Source: Actinomycetes bacterium (GTDB lineage: Bacteria; Actinomycetota; Acidimicrobiia; Acidimicrobiales; RAAP-2). Taken from it: a DNA stretch of 64,000 nucleotides. The translations under genes were made by a program, and so were the position numbers. The notes under the pieces are model-generated. The model searched no databases, had not been told where the DNA came from, and was given only the letters and a program-made list of their open reading frames with translations. Each line of letters begins with the position of its first letter. Position 1 is the stretch's first letter. The stretch spans positions 1 to 64,000 of the forward strand of contig JAJYYG010000147.1 in the NCBI GenBank assembly GCA_021801235.1. The letters are read 5' to 3'. Of the stretch, positions 18,670 through 27,796 are shown one piece after another.

Positions 18670-21117
18670 CTAGTGGTAGTTGGGCAGTGGGGTTGTGTCG
18701 TCATTGGGCACGACGGTCGCGCAGAACGAGTCGTTGGCCGTGCCGCCGGTGCCGTAGGGAGCCGGCGAACTGGGACATGCTGACGTGGAAGGCTGCGTGG
18801 ATGCCGGCTCCGTGCCCAACGACCAAGACGCGTCAACTGGCTTGAGATAGCTGGGAGGGGCCAGATAGTCGAGCAAGGGATCCCACGTGTAGTACTTCGT
18901 GTAACCCGTGTTCCCGAACAGACTCGAGAAGGACCCGATGGCGCCTCGGGCGAACTGCGCGATCGCGCCGTAGACGTAGAGGTAACCGTTGGACGTATCG
19001 TTACCACTCACCACCTGGTAGTTGTTGACAACGAACGACTCATGAAGAGCCAGTACCGCCGCGTCGATCGCCAGGCTCATGGCCGTGCCATTCACCGTGT
19101 TGGCCGGATCGCAAGATCCCAGCGATTCGCTCGTACCGCTTGGACACTGTGTGGCCGGAGTTCTACAGAAGGCACTTCCGGAGACGCCTTTCGCACTGAA
19201 ATTGTAGAGAGGACAGGTTACGACGACTCCGCTGGTGGTGTTGGCTGCGCAGTTATGTCCCTGCTTTCCCTGTCCCGGCTTATTGTCGATCGAAGAACAG
19301 TCGATGTAGGTGTACCCGTTCGACGTCGCCGTGAGCAACGTTAAATTCCGGTAACTGTATCCCTTGAGCGATCCGAGGGGATGGTCGACCTCGATGTAGA
19401 AGTCGGCCATCAACCCGAGCACGTCGTTCACGGGCGGCGTACCCGTGGTGTTCAGCGGACAGGCGCTCGCGTGGGGACTGCCCGACCACGTGCAGTCGTG
19501 GTAGGTCAGGTTCCCATCGATGACGATATTGCGTTGCGAGCCGATGGAGAGCTGGCCGGACAGGTTGCCGGCTACGAAGGCGTCGGCCTCCGTGTTGGGG
19601 CTGGACGTCTGGCCGTAGTAGCAACCCGGGCAGGTCGCAACGGTCTGTGGTGTCGAGGCTGGATAGAACTGACTGGTGCCGTCGAATGGGTTGGCTCCGG
19701 CCTTCCCGGAGCCCGTTGCCGACTCGACGTAGAGGACCCCGTTCTGCGGAAGCGCCGCCGTCCCGTCTGTGGGGCAGGTGCTTTGGTTGCCCGCGCCTTC
19801 GAGTGAAGAGTCCTTTGGATAGTTCGGGTCGTCCGGGCTCTTCACCGTCATCTGCCCGACACCGTCCACCGTAGTCAGGACGATCGTGGTCGGCCCTTCG
19901 TAGAGACAGCCGTCCTGCTGCGCAAGCGTGGAGAGCGAGCTGTTGCTCTGGGGCGGCTGACTGTAGGTGCAGTTGTACCGGGTGCCGGAGGAAGGTGTGC
20001 AGTTCGCCGGCGGGGGGACGAGCGTACTGGTGTCAGATGACCCTCCTGTCCCGGCGAACTGGTTGTTGTAGGCGAAGAGCGCATCGGAATTCAACTGACC
20101 GCAGTTCGCATTGCTGCCGTCCATTCCCAAGCTCGAAACCGTGGGCTGCCCGGCGGTCAGTGACTGATCCGGGGAGACGAAGAGACAGTGAGGATCAGCG
20201 GTCTGCACCGAGTAGCACGCATCTGAGGTGCTTCCGGGGGCCAGCGCCGGGTTGCAGTTGGCGGGACCGAACGTCGGACCGGGATACATGTAGAGCGAGT
20301 CGTTCGAGTACGCCGGTCCGTCGACGATGTCCCCGGGGGCGAAGTACACCGGATTCGAGGCGCACAGCCCTTGGGGACCGCTGTACGGCGTCTGGGATCC
20401 TTGTGTGTAGGTCGTGCTGGAATAGTTGTAGCAACCTGGGTCCGGGGAGATGGGGTTGACGAGCGAGGTGATCGGGGTGGTCGTCGGCGTTCCACCGCTT
20501 GTGTACCAATACTCTCCGTTTGGATTGTAAGACTCGTAGTTGGTCCACCAGATATTGTCGAGGAACCCGTTATCCGGGAGCACTCGGATGGTTTGCGTCC
20601 GAAAGAGGTACCCGTGGACGGCGTTAGGGGAGTGGGCCGCACCGTAGACCGGAACCGATATGTACTGCACCGCACTGGCCCCCGGGGCACCAACGAAGGT
20701 CGGTTGCGGATTGCCGAATGCATACCACTCGCTGTCCCCCTCGGACCCGATGTTCGAATTGGCGACCATGTTCCACGAGTCGTACTTCAATCCCTGGCAG
20801 GTTCCGGCCGTGTTCGTCTGGATACTGCACTGGACGAGGCTCGGGTTCTGGTTGATCGCGGTCAGGTAGGAGTTCACTCCAGCCTCGAGGGCCCGGTTGG
20901 CGTACAGACTTACCGACTGCGTCTGCTGCAACGGGTCGGTGGCGACTGATGACTGCACCAGGACGGCACCGATCGTCGTCATGAGGATCGTGATGCCGAT
21001 GACGAGGACGAGTGCGGTTTGGCCGGCATCCTTTGGTCGCACGCCGCGTGCGATACGGCGGGCGGGCACGTGCGGACCGGTGCATTGACGCGCTGGCATG
21101 CGGAAGCGTGGCTGCAT
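18670..21117 (-). CDS. Large secreted PilX-like minor-pilin component (815 aa)
   Basis: Single N-terminal TM GQTALVLVIGITILMTTIGAVL, then Cys/Ser/Thr/Tyr-rich extracellular sequence; third gene of pilin operon. Confidence 0.65.
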   Translation of the reverse strand: MQPRFRMPARQCTGPHVPARRIARGVRPKDAGQTALVLVIGITILMTTIGAVLVQSSVATDPLQQTQSVSLYANRALEAGVNSYLTAINQNPSLVQCSIQTNTAGTCQGLKYDSWNMVANSNIGSEGDSEWYAFGNPQPTFVGAPGASAVQYISVPVYGAAHSPNAVHGYLFRTQTIRVLPDNGFLDNIWWTNYESYNPNGEYWYTSGGTPTTTPITSLVNPISPDPGCYNYSSTTYTQGSQTPYSGPQGLCASNPVYFAPGDIVDGPAYSNDSLYMYPGPTFGPANCNPALAPGSTSDACYSVQTADPHCLFVSPDQSLTAGQPTVSSLGMDGSNANCGQLNSDALFAYNNQFAGTGGSSDTSTLVPPPANCTPSSGTRYNCTYSQPPQSNSSLSTLAQQDGCLYEGPTTIVLTTVDGVGQMTVKSPDDPNYPKDSSLEGAGNQSTCPTDGTAALPQNGVLYVESATGSGKAGANPFDGTSQFYPASTPQTVATCPGCYYGQTSSPNTEADAFVAGNLSGQLSIGSQRNIVIDGNLTYHDCTWSGSPHASACPLNTTGTPPVNDVLGLMADFYIEVDHPLGSLKGYSYRNLTLLTATSNGYTYIDCSSIDNKPGQGKQGHNCAANTTSGVVVTCPLYNFSAKGVSGSAFCRTPATQCPSGTSESLGSCDPANTVNGTAMSLAIDAAVLALHESFVVNNYQVVSGNDTSNGYLYVYGAIAQFARGAIGSFSSLFGNTGYTKYYTWDPLLDYLAPPSYLKPVDASWSLGTEPASTQPSTSACPSSPAPYGTGGTANDSFCATVVPNDDTTPLPNYH

Positions 21118-21121
21118 CAGA

Positions 21122-22057
21122 TCACCCGACCAGGGTCGAGTACTGGAACGGAAGGGCCGGCGCGATCTCGTTGCCCTGCGCCCGGTAGGTCGTGAGGTTC
21201 ACGGTGGTGCCTCCTTGGAGCGTGTTCTGCGTGACGTGGACCGTGATCTCGATGCTGACCCGCTGGATGGCGTCGGCAGGGCATGTTCCGTAGGGATCGA
21301 TCCCGGAGGGAGATGCGCAGTCTTGGAAGTAGGTGGTTTCTGTCCCGGGTGGCACGGTCGTCGTGACCGGCGTTGTCGCCAACGGATCGAAGGTGGAGTA
21401 GGTGAAGACCGGCTGGCCATCTGGGTTGGCGACAACGTGGGAAACATCGGTCAGAACCTTGTCGGGACTGCTTGTCGTGGTGAAACCGTAGGCGCAGTGC
21501 GCAGTGCTCGTCTCGCTGAACGGGCACGTTCCCGCCTTGGGGTAGTACTCGCCGACGCAGAAGTGGCCGGGACCGTCACCGGGAGGGCAGGGGTTGCCGA
21601 CCCCTGCGGAGTACTCCCCGGCTACGACGAGGACCGGACCGGCCGAGTAGTTCGTATCGGCATGGAAGGCAACGAAGGTGCTCGCGATGTCGGAGATCGT
21701 GTCTACGGAAGTCCCGGATCCGATGGAGTCGATGCCGAAGCCGGGGATCGGAGCCCCGAGAGCGGCGCTGTTCGTCGAATCCGGCGGCGCAGGCTCGATC
21801 TCGGCACGGATCAGGCTTTGGAGCGGGCTCAGTGCCGGGAGCGCCTGGTCGTACTCCTTGAACTGTGCGGAGATGGAGTTGCTCACCGATAGGAAGGAAC
21901 TCATGACGGTGATCGCAGTGGCGCCGAGAATGGCGAACACGGTCATCGTGACGAGGAGCTCGACCAGGGTGAAGCCACCGTCGTCGTCGCCGTCTTGTCG
22001 ACGTCGACGCACGAGGTGCCTCCACTTGTGGCTTCGCCCGGGCGCGGATGCCGTCAC
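21122..22057 (-). CDS. PilW-like minor pilin with type III signal peptide
   Basis: DGG/FTLVELLVTMTVFAILGATAITVMSSF prepilin motif; 4-bp overlap with upstream gene. Confidence 0.85.
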   Translation of the reverse strand: MTASAPGRSHKWRHLVRRRRQDGDDDGGFTLVELLVTMTVFAILGATAITVMSSFLSVSNSISAQFKEYDQALPALSPLQSLIRAEIEPAPPDSTNSAALGAPIPGFGIDSIGSGTSVDTISDIASTFVAFHADTNYSAGPVLVVAGEYSAGVGNPCPPGDGPGHFCVGEYYPKAGTCPFSETSTAHCAYGFTTTSSPDKVLTDVSHVVANPDGQPVFTYSTFDPLATTPVTTTVPPGTETTYFQDCASPSGIDPYGTCPADAIQRVSIEITVHVTQNTLQGGTTVNLTTYRAQGNEIAPALPFQYSTLVG

Positions 22058-24810
22058 AGCGGCACCTGGGCGGCGGTCGGGAGCGGGTTCACCGTCGAAA
22101 CCCCGCCGGCGGAGGTGAAGGTCGTGTTGTCGACGGCAACGGTGATCGTGCCACTTGCCGTTGTCGTTCCCTGGCTGACGGTGATGGTGTACGTCCCGTA
22201 CGGGACGGCCATCGTGGTGAGCCCATCGGGACCAGTTGCGGGCATGGTGTAGGTGTCAGCAGGGCACCCAGCTCCATTGGACGCCTGGAGGGAGACGGTT
22301 GCCGCATCGACCGGGGTGCCGGCGGAGGTGACGAGCACGGGCAGCGTCCCGAGCGGTACGGTCGCGGATTCGTCGGCCCCGGGAGCTGCGCCGATCCCCT
22401 GGGCCGGGGCCAGCGCGCCTTCGGCCGAGCAGTCGGCGGCGGCCACGAAGTACCCTCCCCCTCTCGGGTAGACGGGATCGGCGGCGGACGTGTCGACACT
22501 TCCGAAGGTCACGACGGTGGACCACCCGGCACTCTGCGTGATGCTGACAGATACCGGGACCGCACTCGGCACGACGCCGGTGAGACCCGTCGGGGTGCCG
22601 TCCGACCAGGGGCCACCCGGTCCACCTGAGGACGTGAGCAGAACCGGTCCGGTGGGAGTCGCGCCGGCGGCTGCGCAGACGGACCCATTGGGAACGCACG
22701 AGACGCCGGAGAAGAAGCTCATGCCGTCGGTCGCAGGGAGCGTAGCCGGCGTCCATGTCCATGCCCCTGCGCTCAAGGTTCCAGCCAGCAATGTCCCTGG
22801 CGCAGGTCCGCTCGGGATGTCGGCACTCAGAAGGCAGTTGGTGGCGTCCGGGCAGGTGACTCCGGTGACCGCCACCGTACCCGCTGGCAGGCTTGTGGCG
22901 GCGACGGTCGACCAGGTGTCGGCGGTACTCCCCCCGCCCAGTGCGCCGGTCAGCACCAGCGGATCCGAGAGCCCCTGCGATCCGATGGCGACGCACGTGG
23001 TCCCGGTACAGGCGAGGTCAGTGAGCTGGTCGGTGGAGCCGCTGGGGAGGTTCAGGTTGTCGAAGGACCAGCTTCCCGCTGTAGCAGTGGTGGAGGAAAT
23101 CACTCCGGCGAGGACGCTCGGATCGGTGGCCGTGGTGGCATCGCCGACGCCCAGGGCAAAGCAGCTCGTCGAGGAGACGCAGACCACTTGTGCGATCGAA
23201 GTCAGCTGGCTTCCACCCGGCAGAGGTTCGTCGGTGATGGTGGGCTGCCACCCGGGCGTCGCGCTGGCGGACGCCGGATCGCCGTCGAGACGGAGGATGC
23301 CAGGTGTGGCGACCGTCTGTCCCGAAGTACGCCCCTCCCCTGCCAGCTCGCATACGGTGGTTTGGGGACAGGCGATCGAGCTGAGGGACGTGAATGTGAC
23401 GCCCGCCGGGGGGTTGACCACGGTCCAACTATTCTGACCTCCACCGACGCTTCCCGCGAGCAGGACCGGAGCGGTCGACCCCGTGATCGACTGGGTGCCG
23501 ATGGCGTAACAGCCGTGTTGAGAGGGGCAGACGACGTTCGAGATGTCGCTGACACCGGAGGGAAGGTTCATCGCGGTGAGGGCTCCGCCTGAGGACGGTT
23601 CGCTGACGACGATGCCAGAGGGGGATCCGGAGCTCGTGGTGTACCCCCCTGCCACGCAGTACGCCCCGCCGCTGGTGCAGGCGACCGTCGAGACCCTGCT
23701 GATCTGCGCAGTTTGCTGCTGTGCCCAGGTAGAACCGCTGAGCCATGCAACAGATGCACCTGAGGCTCCCGAGCCGGTGGCGATGCACGAGACGCCAGAG
23801 GTCCCCGGGCATACCACCCCGCCGGACACGGCTGTCGACTGGGGATAGAGGAACGCCAGGTTCGCCCCCTCGTCGAAGGCGACGGAGATGTTGGTCTGCT
23901 GCGTGACGGTTACCGTCTCGCTGGCATCGACCAACGAGTGACTGGTGTTCCCCGCGCCGAAGGCTTGTCCGGCCGGGTCGGTGAAGTAGGGAGGAGCTCC
24001 TATGGAGTTCCCGGTCGGAGTGCCTGCCACTGGTTGACCTACGGTGACCTGGTAGGCGCCATTGTAGGCAGGGATGGGAACCTGAGCGAAGGCGCAGCCG
24101 TCCGCAGTGGGATAGATCGTAGGGAGCGGGGATCCCAAGGTCCCAGCGGCAACATATGGCGTGAGCACGATCGGAATTGCCTGCACGCGCGTGCTCCAGT
24201 CGTACCCGCGTGCATCGGTCGCACCGGTGTCTCCCGTCACCTGAATCGAGATGAAGCCGTCAGATTGGACGCCGGGCTTGGGATAGTCGATGTTCGTCGA
24301 GTCGGTGAGGTAGTTCCCGACGCCCCACGAGACCGTCACTTGGAGCGACACCACCCCTGGCCGCGCCGCGTTGAGCGAGTTTGTCGAGGCGCATTGGTTC
24401 GAATTGTCGCCTGCGCTGACCGCCTGCTGGGTGTAGGTGACCCGGGTGGTGAATGCGGTACCGCCGATGGTGGGATCGGCGATGAGAAACTGGGCAGGGT
24501 CCACGGGAGTTTCCGGCCGTCCCAGGGGCACGTAGCTGCCACCGGGGCCGTTGACGAGCGGCGGGTTCGAATTGGAGAGCACTGCGACCCATCGTTCGGC
24601 GAGCTGCATGGCTTCGAGTCGTGCACGTGTCGTCGCCGTCTGAGCGGACACCCTGTCCAACAGGTAGGCGAGGGGGAGCGTGGCGATCAGCAGGATCACG
24701 AACGCCACCATGACCTCGACCAACGTGACGCCGCGGTCGGAACGCTGGGCCCGGGACTCCCGGGCACACCGCACGCAGCGGCGGCTGCGATCGCGCAGGA
24801 TGGTCCTCAC
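22054..24810 (-). CDS. PilV-like minor pilin fused to paired-Cys repeat (predicted beta-propeller) and C-terminal carboxypeptidase-regulatory-like domain (918 aa)
   Basis: DRG/VTLVEVMVAFVILLIATLPLAYL motif; eight xxCxxxxxxCxAxG units; C-terminal TMAVPYGTYTITVSQG. Confidence 0.8.
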   Translation of the reverse strand: MRTILRDRSRRCVRCARESRAQRSDRGVTLVEVMVAFVILLIATLPLAYLLDRVSAQTATTRARLEAMQLAERWVAVLSNSNPPLVNGPGGSYVPLGRPETPVDPAQFLIADPTIGGTAFTTRVTYTQQAVSAGDNSNQCASTNSLNAARPGVVSLQVTVSWGVGNYLTDSTNIDYPKPGVQSDGFISIQVTGDTGATDARGYDWSTRVQAIPIVLTPYVAAGTLGSPLPTIYPTADGCAFAQVPIPAYNGAYQVTVGQPVAGTPTGNSIGAPPYFTDPAGQAFGAGNTSHSLVDASETVTVTQQTNISVAFDEGANLAFLYPQSTAVSGGVVCPGTSGVSCIATGSGASGASVAWLSGSTWAQQQTAQISRVSTVACTSGGAYCVAGGYTTSSGSPSGIVVSEPSSGGALTAMNLPSGVSDISNVVCPSQHGCYAIGTQSITGSTAPVLLAGSVGGGQNSWTVVNPPAGVTFTSLSSIACPQTTVCELAGEGRTSGQTVATPGILRLDGDPASASATPGWQPTITDEPLPGGSQLTSIAQVVCVSSTSCFALGVGDATTATDPSVLAGVISSTTATAGSWSFDNLNLPSGSTDQLTDLACTGTTCVAIGSQGLSDPLVLTGALGGGSTADTWSTVAATSLPAGTVAVTGVTCPDATNCLLSADIPSGPAPGTLLAGTLSAGAWTWTPATLPATDGMSFFSGVSCVPNGSVCAAAGATPTGPVLLTSSGGPGGPWSDGTPTGLTGVVPSAVPVSVSITQSAGWSTVVTFGSVDTSAADPVYPRGGGYFVAAADCSAEGALAPAQGIGAAPGADESATVPLGTLPVLVTSAGTPVDAATVSLQASNGAGCPADTYTMPATGPDGLTTMAVPYGTYTITVSQGTTTASGTITVAVDNTTFTSAGGVSTVNPLPTAAQVPL

Positions 24811-25075
24811 GCAATCAGGCTACGACGACTGCTCTCCGTGGCCAATAGGTGATTGTACGTATCCGAAACGAGCATGATGCAGCCATCTCCTGTCGGTCGC
24901 GCGCCAGGTTGTGGAGGGCGCTGACGCATGCCCCGTCAGGCGGGAACGGTGCAGGATCGGTGGTCACGGGCTTCGCGGGTCGTCACGTCCACACAGACGG
25001 GGTCTATTCGTTCGGCGCTGGCCACCCGTGCGCCCTGTGCGGACGGCGGTTGGTTCGACGGCGCGTGCAGCGTTC

Positions 25076-26239
25076 TCAGTACGACTTGGGAAGCCCCAGC
25101 GAGTGCTGGGCCACGAAGTTGAGGATCATCTCGCGGCTGACCGGCGCGATGCGGAGCAGTCGGGCCATGCCCCACAGGTCGGCCAGGCCGTACTCGGAGG
25201 ACATCCCGTTTCCGCCGTGGGTCTGGATCGCCTGGTCGAGCGCCCCGTAGGCGGCCTCGCCGGCGGCGTACTTCGCCATGTTGGCCGCCTCGCCCGCATC
25301 GGGGGAGTCGCCGGCGACGTCGCACAGCCACGACGCCTTGTCGGTCATCAGCCGGGCCAGCTCCACCTCGACCTTCGCCTTGGCCAGCGGGTGGGCGATC
25401 CCCTGGTGCCGCCCGATCGGCGTCCCCCACACCTCGCGCTCTCGGGAGTACGCGGCGGCCTTGCCCAGCGCGTACCGGCCGATGCCGTTGGCGGTGGCCG
25501 CCGAGAGGATCCGTTCGGGGTTCAACCCGAAGAACACCTGGCGCAGGCCCTCGCCCTCCGCCCCGACCAGCCGGTCGGCGCCGACCTCGACGTTGTCGAA
25601 GAACAGGGTGAACTGCTTCTCGGGGGCGGTGATCTCCACCGGGAGCACCTGCTTGTCGAGCCCGGGGGAGTCGGTGTCGACGACGAAGAGCGACAGCTTC
25701 CCCCGCCCGGTATCGGGATCGACCCCGGAACGGGTCACCACCAGGATGGCCTGGCACTCGTCCACCCCGGAGATGTAGTACTTCGAGCCGTTGAGTCGGT
25801 AGAGGTCGCCGTCCCTGGTGGCGGTGAGCGACAGGTTGTGCGAGTTGGACCCGGCGTCGGGCTCGGTGATGGCGAAGGCCATCTTCAGCTCGCCGGTGGC
25901 GAAGCCGGGCAGCCAGCGCTGCTTCTGGGCCTCGGTGCCGAATTTGGCGATGATGGTGGCGCAGATGGCGGGGGACACCACGATCACCAGCAGGGGGCAG
26001 CCGGCCGCGGCCAGCTCCTCCTGGACGATCGCCAGCTCGGTGATGCCCATGCCGCCCCCGCCGTAGGCCTCGGGCACGTTCACGCCGAGGAACCCGGCGT
26101 CGCCCATGGCCTTCCACAGCTCGTCGGTCCGCTCGTCGGCCCTGGCCTTGGCCACGTAGTACTCGTGGCCGAACGAGCCGGCGATGGCGGAGACCGCCTC
26201 CCGCAGCATCCGGTGCTCGTCGGACGGGGTGAAGTCCAC
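25076..26239 (-). CDS. Acyl-CoA dehydrogenase
   Basis: MAFAITEPDAGSNSHNLSLTATRDGD, YYISGVDECQAI, IQTHGGNGMSSEYGLADLW motifs. Confidence 0.93.
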   Translation of the reverse strand: MDFTPSDEHRMLREAVSAIAGSFGHEYYVAKARADERTDELWKAMGDAGFLGVNVPEAYGGGGMGITELAIVQEELAAAGCPLLVIVVSPAICATIIAKFGTEAQKQRWLPGFATGELKMAFAITEPDAGSNSHNLSLTATRDGDLYRLNGSKYYISGVDECQAILVVTRSGVDPDTGRGKLSLFVVDTDSPGLDKQVLPVEITAPEKQFTLFFDNVEVGADRLVGAEGEGLRQVFFGLNPERILSAATANGIGRYALGKAAAYSREREVWGTPIGRHQGIAHPLAKAKVEVELARLMTDKASWLCDVAGDSPDAGEAANMAKYAAGEAAYGALDQAIQTHGGNGMSSEYGLADLWGMARLLRIAPVSREMILNFVAQHSLGLPKSY

Positions 26240-26366
26240 AGGGTGCTCCTTCGGTTGTCTGTCGGTCGTCGCGGTGCGCCTCGCCGCCCGGCCTGGTGGG
26301 GCCATGTCGGGACGGGCCCTCGACCGGGCACGAGGCTACTGCCCCCGCCGACCCGCCTCCGCGGAG

Positions 26367-26422
26367 CCCGTCGATCCGGCCGACCCCCGGCGGCTGACCC
26401 CGTCGATCCGGCCGACCCCCGG
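26367..26422. repeat. 24-bp perfect direct repeat (cccgtcgatccggccgacccccgg) at 26367-26390 and 26399-26422
   Basis: Read directly, intergenic upstream of glmU. Confidence 0.85.
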
Positions 26423-26596
26423 GCCGCGAGGGCACCGGACGTCGCCTATGGTCCGGGTGGTCCGGGACGGACGGACAGTCGCCTCTGGTCCAGCACGGAC
26501 ATCGGAGCGGGCCCGACCCGGCGCGGACCCCTGTGTCGGACGGTGCACGCGCGACGACGGGCCGACCGGTTAGCGTCAGACCGAAGAGGAGCAGCC

Positions 26597-27751
26597 ATGG
26601 CCATCCGCACCGTTCCCCAATCCCCGCCCCGATCGGTCCCCGGCCGGGTCGACGACGGGCAGCGTCCCCTGTCGGCGGTGGTGCTGGCGGCCGGCGAGGG
26701 CACCCGCATGCGGTCGGCCCGCCCGAAGCCGCTGCACCGTCTGTGCGGGAGGCCGATGGTCCTCCACGTGCTGGACGCCCTGGCCGGCATCGACGTCTCC
26801 CGCGTGGTGGTCGTGGTGGGCCACCGGGCGGAGTGGGTGACCAAGACGCTCGTCGAGCACGCCCCGCCGGGCATGGCGATCGAGTTCGTGGAGCAGGTGG
26901 AGCAGCGCGGCACGGGCGACGCCATGGCGGTGGCGCTCACCGGGCTGCCCGACGACGAGGCGGACGACGAGTCCGACGTGGTGGTGCTCCCCGGCGACAC
27001 CCCGCTGCTGCGTCCGGCGACCCTCTCCACCCTGGTGGCCCGCCACCGCGCCTCGGACGCGGCGGCCACGTTGCTGACCGCGGAGGTCGACCGGCCCGCC
27101 GGCTACGGCCGGGTGGTGCGGGGCCGCAACGGCGACGTCGCCCGGGTGGTGGAGCACGGCGACGCCACCGACGAGGAGCTCGCCGTGCGGGAGGTCAACA
27201 CCTCGATCTACTGCTTCCGCAGGAGCGTGCTCGCACCGTCGCTGCGACGGTTGCGCCCGTCGAACGCCCAGGGGGAGTACTACCTGACCGACGTGGTCGC
27301 GGTGCTCTCGGAGGCGGGGCACAAGGTGGGCTCGGTGGTGGTCGACGACACCATGGAGGTGGCCGGGGTCAACGACCGGGCGCAGCTGGCCATCGCGGAG
27401 GCGGAGCTGCGCGACCGGATCAACGAGGGCTGGATGCGCCGGGGGGTCACCATGTGGGACCCGGAGCGGACGTACGTCGACGCCGAGGCGCGCCTCGGAA
27501 CCGACGTGGTGCTGCTGCCGGGGGTCATCGTGCAGGGGGCGTGCGTCATCGACGACCACGCGGAGATCGGCCCCAACGTCCACCTGGTGGACACCACGGT
27601 CGGCGAGGGGGCCACGGTGACGACCAGCGTGTGCCGGAGGGCGGTGATCGGCCGGGACGCCCGGGTGGGCCCCTTCACCGTGCTGGAGGAGGGAAGCGAG
27701 GTCGTCCCCGGGGCCGCGGTCGGCGGGCGGGGCTGGGTGTCAGGGGTCTGA
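26597..27751 (+). CDS. glmU: GlmU-like UDP-GlcNAc pyrophosphorylase with shortened left-handed beta-helix domain (384 aa)
   Basis: VVLAAGEGTRMRSARPKPLHRLCGRPM, EYYLTDVVAVL, VAGVNDRAQLA; ATG with GAGGAGCAGCC SD. Confidence 0.88.
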   Translation: MAIRTVPQSPPRSVPGRVDDGQRPLSAVVLAAGEGTRMRSARPKPLHRLCGRPMVLHVLDALAGIDVSRVVVVVGHRAEWVTKTLVEHAPPGMAIEFVEQVEQRGTGDAMAVALTGLPDDEADDESDVVVLPGDTPLLRPATLSTLVARHRASDAAATLLTAEVDRPAGYGRVVRGRNGDVARVVEHGDATDEELAVREVNTSIYCFRRSVLAPSLRRLRPSNAQGEYYLTDVVAVLSEAGHKVGSVVVDDTMEVAGVNDRAQLAIAEAELRDRINEGWMRRGVTMWDPERTYVDAEARLGTDVVLLPGVIVQGACVIDDHAEIGPNVHLVDTTVGEGATVTTSVCRRAVIGRDARVGPFTVLEEGSEVVPGAAVGGRGWVSGV

Positions 27752-27796
27752 CCGGTCGGGGCGGCCCGGGTCGTGCGGGCGCGGTAGCGTCTGCCA

